DNA from: Excoecaria cochinchinensis
Lineage: Eukaryota; Streptophyta; Magnoliopsida; Malpighiales; Euphorbiaceae
Direction of reading: 5' to 3'
DNA: 64,000 nucleotides
Assembly (NCBI GenBank): GCA_947683425.1
Contig: CANTUQ010000004.1
Span: 4,006,001 to 4,070,000, forward strand
The stretch's first letter is position 1. Every line of letters starts with the position of its first letter. Below are positions 9,925-22,505 of this stretch, piece after piece. Both the position numbers and the translations under genes were made by a program. The notes under the pieces were generated by a model, which worked only from the letters and a program-made list of their open reading frames with translations, was not told the origin of the DNA and made no database searches.

Positions 9925-12453
9925 TGTAACACCCTGATACCCCCGTTGGATGGATACCGGAGCGCTACTTGACAACACAGACACACATGCATACATCTCA
10001 GCGGAAGCAAATGATAACATAAGAAAATATGCATTACTTACAAAATTACATAAAGATCCTCATTATATATACAATAATAATTATGCAAAATACAAAAATG
10101 ATATATATATATAATGCTTAAATACACAGAATATAAGAGCTAAAAACCCAAGTAAAACTCTACACTTCTAAGTGGCCAACCCTACAGATGCACGATGCGA
10201 ACCAGAACTGAACCTGCCACCTGCACGAGAAAACAGCCCGTGCTAAGCGATAATGCTTAGTGGGGAGGAACAAAACAGACAGAAACAAGTACACTGAATA
10301 GGAATATAATAAGTTATGCATAAACAAATACGTACACATACCGAAATACTTACCATGGCAACACGCGAGATATCACATGCACGACATACTAAAAATCATA
10401 TCAGAATATAATCACTATATCAAGCCACTCATTACTTATAACACTGCACTGGACAATTATAACACTACACTAACACAACTTAAAGCTTAGCCTGAATCTC
10501 ACTAGCTGTGGATACAGGAGCACTACACGATAGAGGATACTGCGAATAGTATCAATTGTGAGAGACCGAAGCCTCAATCACACACTACATGGGAGACCGA
10601 AGTCTCAAAACATTTTATCACTGCACGAAAAATGACCATCTCGGAGGTCGGTCGCTTGGCCCAAACGGTGCCGACATAGGCAGCTGCACTCATATATCCC
10701 TTTATAAGCGTGCTTATCTATCCACTACCTTGACACTTTAGGGTTAACATAAAGAATCTATACTCTATATCATACACATTGCAATTACCCAAGCATTTCA
10801 TCATGATTCAATCACAAATAACTAATATCACATAACATGTCACATTCAACAACTACAAGCATGCGCACACTTAATTCCATTATCAAACTCTTATGGAAAA
10901 GCATCAATTACCCATAACTTTCTATTGTTAAACATTTATTTTGTTCATCTCAAAACTCTAAACAAGTAACGAATAAGTTTTAGACAGTTACGACGAAGTC
11001 CGAATGCATTTCAGAAGCAAAACATACCAAAATACTCAACCTAAAGGAGGGAAAGGAAGGGCAAGGGTTCATGCCAACCATGGGGTTTAAAATAAGAGAA
11101 AACACCTTAAATAACTAGGTTCTGTCGCACTTGCGACATGGGTTGCGCTCACGATAGAAGCCTCCCTCACATGCTCTATGAAAATCAGACTATCAGGAGA
11201 GTTTCCCCCTCTGACTTTGCATCCACTAAAACAACCCCTAAAACAAATTTTTAGGCAACACATCCTTAAAACATTAATCCTTAGGATGTTATAATCAAAT
11301 GCAACAAATTTTAGGTAAATTAGACATCTATAACTTCAGATATGAGCTAAACAACCTATACTGTTCAAGTAACCCGACCCAAATAGAGATACTACGGTTT
11401 TGGCAAATTTGCAGGATCATAGAGCACGAATTTTCCCAAGGTCATTTATGAGACTTTTATAGGTATGAAAGTCATGGTTCTAATGGATCAAGAATCACAC
11501 GATTTAAATATCTAAAACTAAACTTATTACAAAAACAATACACGGAGGTCAGATGAAAACTTAACAGAATTTGCCAAAATCATACCTTATCATCACAACT
11601 ATATGACAGCCCATCTAACATCATCATCACACATGCATTTACTCAAACAAATCACTTAAAATTTCCAGAATTTACAAGACACAAAATACATACACATTAA
11701 ATCCAAAATGAGAACTAGGCAATAGACTTCCAACTGAACATAATACAAGAATCAACTCCCAAACCCAGAAATGGTGCTCAAATCCTTAATCTTCAAGAAC
11801 CCACTTCCTGGCCTTTGATCTTCTTCTTAACACCAAACTCTTACACAAAAACCCAGCCAATACACACTTAATCAAGCCATTCCCTCACTCATACAAACCA
11901 GAAATAAAGAAGAAGATGAAGAATCCAAAGCAAACCCAAATAAGACCAAGAACTTACCTCTTCAAAATCCTGCTCAAAATCAGAAATATAACCTCAAAGC
12001 TCAAGGAAGCACGAAAGGGAAGAAGTGGGAAGCAAAAAAATGAAGAAAGGGAGAGGAGAGAGAATGGGAAAGTGAGGTAAGAGGGAAAAAGGGATAGCTT
12101 CCTTAGGAAGCTTTGTCAATTTTTGCCCTCCCTTCCCTCTCTCTTCCTTTTTCGTTAATTGCCACCACCTAACAAGCCATGTGTCACTCTCCAGTCATCC
12201 CAAATGTCACAATCTTAACCATTCACTTCTTAGGCACCATACACACCACACACTAAATAATCTCTTCAATAAGCACTATACATCCTTGGTACAATGCACA
12301 CACTTCAATAGATAATTGCTTCACTTAACATTTTAATTAATTTTGCAATTAAGTTCTTATCATCCAAATTTCTTTATGCACAAATTGCTGAAATACCCTT
12401 AGTTTTCCTATTTAGCATTAAAATTCCGACTAGGCCCTTTTTGGGTTGTTACA
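9925..12453 (-). repeat. E2 5' LTR (2,529 bp)
   Basis: Starts TGTAACACCCTGATACCC and ends GGGTTGTTACA. Contains the twin stem-loop at 10223-10260 and a small palindrome cluster at about 11126-11160, including TGTCGCACTTGCGACA (seven-base arms). A purine-rich block at 12000-12090 matches 8690-8780 of the other LTR. Confidence 0.87.
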
Positions 12454-13601
12454 ATTCCACTATTCTCCTTAATTCCACTTAAGCAAATCTGATTTTTAAT
12501 TAAGCTTATTAATCCATCTTAGTACTAATCATGCACAATTGCCCATAAGCCACTTAACTTTGTTTTAGTTATTCAATTAAGTCCTTCGTTTATTATTTCA
12601 ATTTAGCCCAACAGCATAATTAAATTTCCACACATCCTTAATTAAACCAATCACTACCAGGGTATAATTCGGGCCATTACAATTGCTACTAGGGTATAAT
12701 TCAGGTTGTTACAGATATTGTATCCATTAACCTTATTTTCTTGTTTTAGACCTCTTAAATATCCTTTCCTTGCCTTGGCTCCTTGAAACACCATCATCGT
12801 CTTTGTGTTTCATAAGTGGCCGAATATACACATCAAAGAAACCACCATAAATTTGTTTCCTTTATTCAATCTAACGACATAAATACACTTTACACATCCT
12901 ATATTACCTATTTGAACCTTTAAACTAAATTAGAAACCTCAATTTTACTTACCTTAAATTTGTGTCCTAACTTTCCATCCTTGATTTAACCCACTTCTTT
13001 CACCATAAATAAAAACTAGAGGCTGCTATCGTCTAATAGAGGAGCTAAACTTTCTTAGGAGGATTCAATTTTTAGAGAAATATGAGAAGACTTGAAGAAA
13101 TTTGGAGGAGGAAAAACATTCAATTCGACTAAAGGAGAGGGAAGAAGAGCTGCTAGATTTTGAGAGATTTCTCTAGAGAAATTTGATATTTTAGGGTATT
13201 TATAGGTGACTTATTGGGACGAGCTTGGTCCAACCAAGTTGGGCCAACCAATTCTAAGCCCATTTACGTAATTAGGCCTATTAAGCAAATCCAATTTATT
13301 TATCTCACTTACCAAGCTCAATTTCTCCCAAAAATGATTTTAAAATTCTCTAAATATATATAATAGGCTTCATGAATATTTTTAGGTTAATCGGAGAATG
13401 TTTTCTGGTCCGATAATTTCTTACCAGTCCTATAATCCCATTTTCTATCTCACCATAATTTCATCACCATATGATACCCTTCATTACTTAAAGCTAATCC
13501 ATGTTTTTAGATAATTTTTTGGAGTTCTATAACACCATCTGAACCCTGGTCAACTTGGTCCAGCCGGTTCAATTCACTGACTGAATCGATTCTATTCACT
13601 A
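12454..13601. other. Unassigned AT-rich retroelement-like DNA
   Basis: No coding capacity seen. At 12660-12713 two similar copies of an LTR-like terminus follow each other (GGGTATAATTCGGGCCATTACA and GGGTATAATTCAGGTTGTTACA variants). On the minus strand these would be starts such as TGTAATGGCCC. This suggests an LTR fragment into which E2 inserted. The stretch near 13530-13600 (CTATAACACCATCTGAACC) also resembles an LTR end. The family is not identified. Confidence 0.4.
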
Positions 13602-15149
13602 TGTGATGCGTGCCGAACCCCGGGGTGCCCCGAACTGCCCGCTTTCAGGGCCTTCAGGATGAGGTTCATGAAAACTTGTAAGAAATTACAAGTGCGGCTA
13701 TTTTGGGCAACAAGAAGGTTTCTTGGAGTCGCCACCCAATAGAATATTGGGAAAGGTCGTCTAGCCTCAGTGAGCCTAAGACAGCGCTGTTATGTCCATT
13801 ATAGGCAAGCCGGAGGTGTCTTGGAGGCTTCCACCCTAATGGTAGGATGGTCCTTTAGCCTCACGCTTGGGCAAACTAGAAGTGTCTTGGAGGCATCCAC
13901 CCTAATAGAACATTAGGATGGCCCTCTCGCCTCGTGGCTCCTAGGACTGTGCAATTTTGAGCCTTTTACGGGACACAAGAGGTGTCTTGGAGGCCCCATC
14001 CCAATAGGCCATTGAGATGGGCCTCTCGCCTCATTGAGCCCAAAGACCAGAGAAGGTTCGAGACTTTCCATTTATTCATACCTTGGTTAGGTTTATAGTT
14101 GAGTTTTGAATTTATCATTTTATCCCATTTTTCATTTAATTTAATGCAATTAAATTAAAGCGCATATTATCCATTCAAGAAAAGCGATAAATAAATAAAG
14201 CATAATTAAAGTAAAGTGCATGAAAATAAATTACAACAAAACTAGGGGCGGAATACAACCCCATTGTAAATAAAATACAAATCATGCATAAAATGGGCTA
14301 TTTGTTAAAGGTGAGGACATTGGTCCTCGCATGCATATTTATTATAAAACAATTTTGATGTGATAATTTTTATTTTGGATGGAGAAAATTGGGACATTGG
14401 TCCCATTTTTATTAGGAAAGATTCCAAGTTAATTAATAAAAATGTTTTTGTAATTTTCTTTTTAGCGTGCCTAAAATAAATAATTTTATAAGAAAATTAC
14501 ATGGCAAAATAAATAAAAAAAAGCCAAATAAATAAAATATTACAAATAAAGCAATTAAATATCTAACCCAAACGATCCTTTTGGATCTCCTCGTGTGCTT
14601 GCAAGAATGCCCAAAAGGGAAAATATGTTGTGAAATAAAAATAAAACAACAATGAAATAATGTTAGTAATTAAATCAATTAAATCAACTAAGTATATAAT
14701 AAATGATAAAATAAAATAAAATAAGATAAAAATAAGATGACATCAAAATGACAAACGAATTACCATGTTAACAATTTAAAATAAATGAGAAAAATATTTT
14801 ATGAATGACAAATGAATTAAATGATGTAATTGAAATAAATAAAAAATGTTAATGAATTAATACATAAAAATATGATCATGATAATAATAATGAATAATGA
14901 AAATAAACAAATAACTGACTAAACAATAAATATATAACAATGAAAAAGAATGATAAAAAATGAATAAAAGAATGATGAAAATAATTAAATGAGTGACATG
15001 ATTAATTAATGTTATCCCAATTAACATAAAATATTTACATGGCAAAAAGATCAATCAAAATGAATTAATTAATTATATGTTAAAAATAATGAGAAATCAA
15101 AGCAAAATAGATTATTTACATGTTAGCAATAATAAGAAATCAATATTTA
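13602..15149 (-). repeat. Truncated Tat-type LTR (3' part)
   Basis: Begins TGTGATGCGTGCCGAACCCC, homologous to the Tat LTR starts at 45400, 48242 and 63740. It continues collinearly (TGGAGTCGCCACCCAATAG, CAACAAAACTAGGGGCGGAA, GGTGAGGACATTGGTCCT). No PBS precedes it, so it is a 3' or solo LTR. It ends abruptly in AT-rich sequence against gag sequence at 15150, so the 5' part is deleted. Three or four imperfect copies of a CTTGGAGGC...CCCTAATAG unit lie at 13716-14042. Confidence 0.82.
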
Positions 15150-15743
15150 CATGTTAGGGTTCAGCTTGAGGCCGCAGCCATGCCCTTTGAGGCAATGTTG
15201 AAGATTTCTCAGGACATGGCTCGAGTCTTCAACAGGGTGACAGCTCCGAGAGCCCCATTAGAGAGTATGAGGAGAGCTGGTGCAGAGGATTTTTATGGGA
15301 CCAGTCTGGATGAATCTGAGCTTGCTGAGAAATGGATTGAGAAAGTGGAGCGAGTGTTTGAGGAGACTAGGTGTCCTCCAGACAGGCAAGTAGAGAGTGT
15401 TGTGGCATTGCTTCAGGGATCCGCCTACGATTGGTGGAAGTTGGTTAGTAGGCATCCCCAGTTGCCTGACCCGGTCACTTAGGAGTTCTTCGAGAGGGAG
15501 TTTACAAATAAGTATGTGACTAGAGAGTATAAGGATGCTAAGTGGGCACAGTTCTTGAGTTTGAAGCAGAGGGCTATGTCAGTATCAAAGTTTGAGAAAG
15601 AGTTCAACCATCTTGCCATGCATGCTCCAGAAGGTGTTCTGACAGAAGAGTTTCGGTGTCGGCATTTTGAGGCCAGCTTGAATGAGTCGCTGAGGGCAAT
15701 GTTGATTTCTTTGATGAGTACTCCGGGTATTAGGTACTACTAG
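15150..15743 (+). pseudogene. E3 gag N-terminal region
   Basis: Recognisable capsid region, with the conserved WIEKVERVFEETRCPPDRQ, WAQFLSLKQRAMSVSKFE and FRCRHFEASLNESLRAML. One in-frame stop (15480-15482) replaces Trp. The segment ends at a TAG replacing Gln after RYY. The zinc-knuckle region follows to about 16090 in a shifted, stop-containing form. Confidence 0.85.
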
Positions 15744-16329
15744 ATAGTGCATGCGGCAGTGCGGGCCGAGAGATCTGAGTAAGTTTTGAGAGAGAGAGAG
15801 CTCAGAGAAGGAATCCCCCTCGTGGAGGATCATCATCATCCTCGAGTAAGAGGTCTAGGAACCCGCATGATGAGTCTTTTTCAGGTCCGACTTCGAGAGG
15901 CAGGAGGCAAGGTTCTGCCATGGGTTCTAGTAAAGGCAGAGGTGGTTCTAGTGTTAGGACTGATGTATTGCCTGAGTGTTCTCACTGCAGTAAGCGCTAT
16001 CAGGGTGAGTGTAGGTGGCTCACGGGTGGTTGTTTTTGATGTGGGAGCACTGATCACTACTTGGCTAATTATCCAAAATTGAGTGAGACTTCTAGTGATT
16101 AGCATGAGGCTAGCAGAGTTGGATTTAATGCTCCGCAAGCCAGTCATGGTAGAGGTCAAGGTAGAGGTCGAGGTGGTCGGCATAGAGAGGGAGCCCCATC
16201 AAAGTTAGTTGATCATCCTTTGATGGTTCCTGCTAGAGCATATGCCATGAGAGCTCGGGATGAGCAGGATACCCCGGATATGATTGCTGGTAAGTTCCTA
16301 CTCTTTGACCTAGTTCCACACACTCATAT

Positions 16330-16888
16330 TTGTGCACGAGTAAATTGTTTGATAAGTTACATGATGTTGATCAGTTAGATTATGAGGTTTGTGTGACCAG
16401 TCCTTTAGGGCATAGTGTCAATGTCAGTAAAGTGCATAGGAATTGTCCTCTTTTGGTTCAGGGTGTTGAGTTTTCTGCGGATTTGATTGAGTTGCCGTTT
16501 CGAGAGTTCAATCTGATTTTGGGTATGGATTGGCTTAGTAAGCATCAGGCTGTAGTGGATTGTCATAGAAAAGTTTGTTGTGTTGCGAGATAGAAATCAG
16601 TCTTCTGTAGTGGTTAAAGGTTTGGGTTTGAGTTCTTTAAGTAATATGATTTCTTCCATGCAAGCTAAGATGTTTATGAGGAAAGGATGTGAGACGTTTT
16701 TAGCAGTTGTATTGGATTCTAAGCGTGATAAGGTTGAGATTGAGGATATCCCAGTTGTTAGAGAGTTTAGTGATGTGTTTCCAAGTGAATTGCCTAGGTT
16801 GCCTCCCGAGAGAGAAGTGGAGTTGGCTATAGAGATAATGCTGGGTACTTCGCCCATTTCGAAAGCACCTTTCGGATGGCTCCTGTAG
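16330..16888 (+). pseudogene. E3 protease region (two overlapping frames)
   Basis: Frame one gives [18 protein letters not shown], then breaks near 16575. Frame two resumes with LRDRNQSSVVVKGLG and [17 protein letters not shown], then breaks near 16865. Two small indels explain the shifts relative to E1 and E5. Confidence 0.82.
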
Positions 16889-16923
16889 AGTTGAGGGAAC
16901 TTAAAACTCAGCTATAAGAGTTA

Positions 16924-17481
16924 TTGGATAAGGGGTTTATTAGGCCCAGCATATCTCCATGGGGAGCTCCAATTTTGTTTGTCAAGAAGAAGGATGGCTC
17001 CTTGAGGATGCGTATCAACTATAGGCAAATTAATAAGGTCACAGGGAAGAACAAGTATCCCTTGCCCAGAGTCGAGGATTTGCTTGATCAGCTTAGAGGT
17101 GCGGGTGTCTTCTCCAAGACTGATCTTCGATCAGCTTATTATCAACTTCGAGTTCAGGATGCAGATGTGGTTAAGACTACATTTCGGATGCGGTATGGCC
17201 ACTATAAGTTCCTTTTGATACCGTTTGGTTTGACCAATGCACCCACAGCATTTATGGATTTGATGAACCAAGTGTTTAGGCCATATCTCGACCGGTTTGT
17301 AGTAGTGTTTATTAACGATATCTTGGTCTACTCGAAGGATGAGAGTGAACACGAAGAGCATCTTCAGCTAGTGTTGCAAGTGCTGAGGGAGCACCGTTTG
17401 TTTGCGAAGCTCAGTAAGTGTGACTTTTGGCTTCGAGAGGTGTCTTTCTTAGGTCATATTGTGTCAGCTAAGGGTATTTAA
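16924..17481 (+). pseudogene. E3 reverse transcriptase
   Basis: Contains [33 protein letters not shown] and [19 protein letters not shown]. The catalytic box reads FINDILVYS instead of FIDDILVYS, so the first Asp of the pair is Asn and the enzyme would be inactive. CIDYRQ has become RINYRQ. A stop follows SAKGI. Confidence 0.87.
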
Positions 17482-17502
17482 GTGGATCCAGCTAAGATTT
17501 AG

Positions 17503-17878
17503 TTGATTGTGAATTGGAAAGCGCCTAGGAATGTTCCTGAAGTGAGAAGCTTCTTTGGTTTGGCAAGCTACTGCCGTCGGTTTGTGAAGGGTTTTTCGGT
17601 TATTGTCGCTCCTATGACCAGATTGTTGAGGAAAGGAGTCAGATTCGAATGGTCGAATAAGTGCCAGCTATGCTTTGAGAGGTTGAAGAGTTTATTAGTT
17701 GAAGCTCCTGTACTGACTGAACCCATCTCAGGTAAAGAGTTTGTAATGTACAGTGATGCTTCGGGTATTGGACTCAGTTGTGTGTTGATGCAAAAGGGGA
17801 AAGTAGTGGCTTATGCATCTCGTCAGTTGAAGCCTTATGAGAAGAACTATTCGATGCGAGATTTGGAATTGACGACTG
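17503..17878 (+). pseudogene. E3 RT thumb and start of RNase H, cut by an LTR
   Basis: Shows [18 protein letters not shown], then RNase [21 protein letters not shown]. It ends at LELTTV, where the expected IFALK is replaced by the incoming LTR at 17879. Gly-to-Ser in GLSCVL is one further sign of decay. Confidence 0.85.
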
Positions 17879-18322
17879 TCTAACACCCCCTACCTGTACG
17901 TAGACGAACCCATCCACAAGGGAGTAAGAAGCCGTTCGAGTCAGGGTGTCACCAAACAAATCAAATAACAAACATAAATTATACATACGAAAATGCAGTG
18001 GAATTAAAACTTTAAAACAATATGATCAAACATTCATAGGTGCAATAATAATATTCATTACAAAACGGTTTTGATATTACAAAATAATTACATCTTTCAA
18101 AATTACAAAGTGGAAGCTGAACAAAAGAATAAATACATAGAGAGTTCACTATAACCAAAAATAATCATAAGACAAAATGCTAAGTTCTATCATCAACCTC
18201 TGTGTTGGCTTGACTGCGACGGCTCTCCCAAAAAGCTAATCACCTTCCGTACCTTCACGGATAAAACACCCGTACTAAGCGATAACGCTTAGTAGGGAAA
18301 ACACAACAATAATATGGACAGC
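17879..18322 (-). repeat. Tekay LTR fragment (E6-like family), cut by E4
   Basis: TCTAACACCCCCTACCTG closely resembles the LTR start at 34418 (TG changed to TC). It continues collinearly through GGTGTCACCA and a twin stem-loop at 18256-18292 (CTAAGCGATAACGCTTAG). It ends where the Tat LTR starts at 18323. The remainder should lie beyond the far end of E4. Confidence 0.83.
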
Positions 18323-19752
18323 TGTAGACACCGGGTCCCCTTACGGTCCAAGATCAGGATTACCTAATGATAAAAATAAAGACTATTCATAAGCAAGAAA
18401 ATAGGAATTGATCATCTATTTGTCAAATTCTTTTATTTGTCTCAAAACTCTTCCAAAATGTTTATCTTTATTTTATTTTTATTTTTATTTTATTTTTATT
18501 TGTATCTTTATTTTTTATCCTTATTTGTACTTTTTATTGTATTTTCTGAAAAAAAAAATTTTAAAAAATAAAAAATTTCGGCTGCCGCGCGGGCTTCCTA
18601 CGCGGAGCGCACAGCCCTGCCTGCACGGAGAGCGCAGCGCGTGCACGCAGCATGCATGCAGCGCATGCCTCCCCTCGCGCGTTTCCTGGCCTGTCTCACC
18701 CAGTTCCGCCCGATTTTGCCGAAATCTACCGAAAATCGATTTTTGGGGTAAAAAATGATTTTTTTTTTATCGAATTTTTTTGGGATTTTGTTGAAATTTG
18801 ATAATGGTTAGTCAAATTTTGTGGGTGCTAAAGTCAAGAAATAAAAAAATAATTAAAAAGAATAATAAAAATATTAATTGTAAAAATTTGTCTTTTGTGA
18901 TTTTTATTTTGAATTTTGGGTGTTTTTTGTTGAAATTGGAGAAGGTTTATCTTTGAAAAATCTGGAGGAGGACTTGGTGGGTTGAAGGATGGAGTTTTAA
19001 TGGGAGAATTTTTCATTTGAGAGGGAAGGAATTGATTTTGGGGGAGGAAAAAAATTTTTCTAAGGGAATAGATTTTTTTCTAAGAGATTTTAGAAAGGTG
19101 TTCTTAAGGAAAATAATCCATTGTTCTGAAAAAAATAAGTTTTTGTTCTTGGAGTTTATTTCTTGTTGTTCTTAAGATTAAAAATTCTCTTCTTTGATTT
19201 TCTTAATTTTCTTTTCTTAAATCTAAAAATTTTCTTCTTTGATTTTATTCTAATTTTTCTTAGATCTAAAAAATATTTGTTGAGTTTGGAAACTTGAGAA
19301 AGGAAAAATTAATTTCCTTAACTTGAGTTTTCTCATCAAATTAAACAACAAATACAAGATTTTCTTGAACATTTTCGAGTTTATTCTCGAATCTTGACAA
19401 GGAGAATAGATCTAAACGTCTTTCATACACATTATTTATTATGAGGGTAAAGATTTTTGGATCCATTTTTTCTATCTCATTTCATTTTATATATGTTAGT
19501 TTATTCATTTTTTCTTGCATTGATGAATATATGTTTTTAAGTTGAGATTTATTTTTTAGCATGAGTTTTCAATCTTTATTTTGTTTTTGGTATGAAAATG
19601 GATAAATATATATTATTTTAGGTTTGAAAAATTGAATTTATTGATTTCCTCTTTATTGGGTATAATTTTTGTGGTAATCATTTTTGAGTTTGAATATTAT
19701 TTTCTATTACGTTTTTATTTACTTTCCTCTTGTTTATTTATTTAATTTCATT

Positions 19753-19753
<1 letters not shown>

Positions 19754-19839
<86 letters not shown>

Positions 19840-19875
19840 TTGTTGTTGTTATTAGTATTATTGTTACTATTATTA
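19754..19875 (+). repeat. Trinucleotide microsatellite (ATT)n-(GTT)n
   Basis: About fifteen ATT/TTA units followed by about twelve GTT units and mixed variants, inside the E4 LTR. They create a meaningless leucine-rich open frame. Confidence 0.95.
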
Positions 19876-19920
19876 TCTTCATTATTGTCATTATATTTCG
19901 CATGGAGTTATTTCATGATT

Positions 19921-20024
<104 letters not shown>

Positions 20025-21640
20025 CTTTGCATGATTTTTTAATTATTATTTTTTATGTGTGATGTTCGTATATTAAATTAATGCGTTTAATTTAACTTAT
20101 TTTATATTCTATTGGTGTATTAATTTTATACTAGATTTCCTTTACTTTTATTTTTAATTGATTTTGGAATTATTGCTAATATTTTTTATTGTTGTTTTTG
20201 TCATTGGGGCTAAAAATGTCGCGCTTATTTTTTTGAGCATCGCCGTGACCAAACGAAGGGGGTCTCGATGCATAGGAATTTAAATCACTTGGGTGAGACT
20301 TTGCCTATCTCTATTTATATGATTGTATTTGTTTGTAAGTAAAATAGTTTATTTTATACGCGTGTCAAATAAAAAATCACAAAAATATTTTGTACGATAA
20401 AATTGGTATTTTTATTAATAAATTAGGACCAATATCCTAGATTTTAGCCAAAGAATGCGAAAATATTGCAGACTAAAAAGAAGAGTTGATTTTATTAAAA
20501 ATTGGATCACTCATCCCGATTTTCACGACAAATAACAAAAATAACTCTTCGATCCATTTTTAAGTGAGCATGAAGGAACCTGTAACACCCCAAAACCACC
20601 CCAGTAGTTTGAGCCTGTCTGTGTCTGTATGTGTGTATGTGTAGGTGTTACATGTATGTGTTTAATTGGATTATTTATTTAATTTATGTATATTAATTTG
20701 AGAAGAGGAGTTAGGCTATGGTATAAGTGGATGTATAGAATTAAAGTATGAATAAGGGATGAATTGGTGTGTATAGTAAAGTATGGAAGTAGGGTGTGAT
20801 GTGGGACATGTGTCTTGTGGGGAGAGTGACATGTGGCTAAAGGGATAAAGTAACATTTAATGGGTTTGGTGAAAGAGAAGTCAACCCTTTTCCTTGTGGC
20901 TTCCCGTTCTTCTTTCTTCCTCACGCCATTCTTCTTTTCTTCTTCTTTCTTCTCGTTCTTTCCTTCTTCTTGGCCCGATCTTGCTCCCTCTCCTTTCCCT
21001 TGAGAAGATTTAGTTGTTTGGCTTTTGATTTTGAAGCTCAAAGGTGAGTTGGGGTTATGGGTGTTTTAGATTCTTCTTCTTCCTCTTCTCTAGGTTTTAA
21101 ATCATATGTATTTGTTTATGGGTTGTTTAGAATTGACCTTGGTTATGGTGGATTTGTGGTTCAGAAGAGGCTTCTAGGCCGGATAAAGGCAAAGAAATCG
21201 CTAGCGGGAGCGGAGCTCGCGATTAGGAGCTAAGGAGAGAAGGTTTGGGATTGTTCATCTTTTTGTGTATTTTTGTAATTTGAGCTTAATGAATGTGTTC
21301 TGTTTCGAGTGAGGTGATAAGTTGTGCTATTATAGTTTAAATTACATTAAGCATGTTATGAAGTGCTAGAGAATGAATATTGTTTAAGGATGTGTGAGAA
21401 AGTATGTGAATAGTTGTAATTGTCTTCAAAATTGCTGTTTTGGAAATTCTTAGAATTGGACATGTAATTGACTTGATTTAATTGAGTTAAATGGTGATAA
21501 AGTTGGGTTTTTAATTATGTTATGAGTTGTGAATGCTGGGATCGCTGAATTTTGAGGTTTGGAATCAATTTTGGAAGTTTGGATGTGAATTTTGTGTGAA
21601 TTCTGCAGATTTTGGGCGTAAGAGCTGAAAAACCCGCGTC

Positions 21641-21952
21641 TGTCGCGATCGCGACACTGTCGCGAGCGCGACAGAATGCGGAGGTTTCAACCCTCGCGCC
21701 GGCGCGAGAGATGCCGCGCCAAGGAACTTGATAAAGCTCTCTATCGCGAGCGCGACAGAGTGCTCAAGCTCCGAACTTGTGCGAGGCTCTCTTCTGTCGC
21801 GAGCGCGACAATCCTCGCGAGCGCGACAGAAGAGCAGTCCCTACGTCCTCTCGCGACCACAAGATTCCCTCGCGATCGCGAGACGAGGCGGGGAGGTGTA
21901 ACTTGGCTTCTGTCGCGAGCGCGACAGTCGTCGCGAGCGCGACAGACGCGAC
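21641..21952 (+). promoter_or_regulatory. E5 LTR palindrome cluster (TGTCGCGAGCGCGACA type)
   Basis: Six or more copies of TGTCGCG-NN-CGCGACA (seven-base arms; the first, TGTCGCGATCGCGACA, is a perfect 16-mer), plus related TCGCGA words. It lies just upstream of the TATA-like run. The identical block in the 3' LTR is at about 28700-29011. A promoter or chromatin role is inferred from position. Confidence 0.65.
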
Positions 21953-22042
21953 TTCCAAATTTGATTTCTTCCCTTTTTGCTTGATGACTTAAATTCTTTT
22001 GCATGCAATTTCATTAAGCTTTGACTATCTTTTTGTCTGAAT

Positions 22043-22062
22043 TATATATATATATATATAAA
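22043..22062 (+). promoter_or_regulatory. Probable TATA box of E5 LTR
   Basis: An alternating TATATATA run ending in TATAAA, about 90 bp downstream of the palindrome cluster and about 900 bp before the LTR end. Confidence 0.5.
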
Positions 22063-22505
22063 CGTGATGAGATATTTTGTATAACCTGCTAATGTCAGAT
22101 AAGTGGATAGTTAGGCATGCCTAATAGAGCTATGTGCCGCTGCAGCTATGTGTACGATTTGGACCCTGATCAGGTCCCCCGATCGGATCCTCGCGATCCT
22201 TCTGTTGAATCTTTCTTAAGATTCTATGTGAAACAATTTGGAATAAAATAAAAAAGAATGTTTGATACCTTCGGGTATATATTTGTTTATCATATAGAAC
22301 CGATACTCTCAAGTATCTATGTGTACTCGTTATCCACTCATTATGAATAAGCAGGTGTTATTGTGTCTTTGCACTAGAATTTTGGATGAGAATGCAAATA
22401 ATTGAATTAGCTGTGTATGATTATATGTCTATATAATTGTATTGTTATAATGTGTTTTCTATTACCGTCACTGTGAGTGGCGGTCATGTATCTTGTGTTT
22501 CCCCA

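Larger units (their letters stand above)
7562..12453 (-). mobile_element. E2: non-coding LTR element (minus), split by E1
   Basis: Two homologous LTRs (7562-9141, truncated by the E1 insertion, and 9925-12453) flank only 783 bp of internal DNA that holds a PPT and a PBS but no recognisable gag or pol. The rest of the left LTR lies on the other side of E1, outside the window. Size and content fit an internally deleted or non-autonomous Tekay derivative that relies on proteins from other copies. Many small differences and indels between the LTRs suggest it is older than E1. Confidence 0.82.
15150..17878 (+). pseudogene. E3: decayed Tekay gag-pol fragment
   Basis: Plus-strand remnant covering most of gag, protease, RT and the start of RNase H. 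It begins abruptly at the gag codons HVRVQLEAAAMPFEAM next to a truncated Tat LTR and ends in RNase H (LELTTV) where a Tekay LTR has inserted. It contains many stops and frameshifts, including a Trp-to-TAG at 15481, stops at 15741 and 15781, frameshifts near 16575 and 16865, and stops near 16915 and 17479. It has neither LTRs nor a PBS of its own. This is the oldest coding layer in the left half of the window. Confidence 0.9.

Noticed and set aside
20679..21041. 120-codon Lys/Glu-rich frame (also 27738-28100)
   Set aside because: Lies within both E5 LTRs on the antisense strand; low-complexity purine-rich DNA.
21676..22004. Arg/Ser-rich frames on both strands (also 28735-29063)
   Set aside because: They are read through CpG palindromes of the E5 LTR; palindromes keep both strands open. 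No domain.
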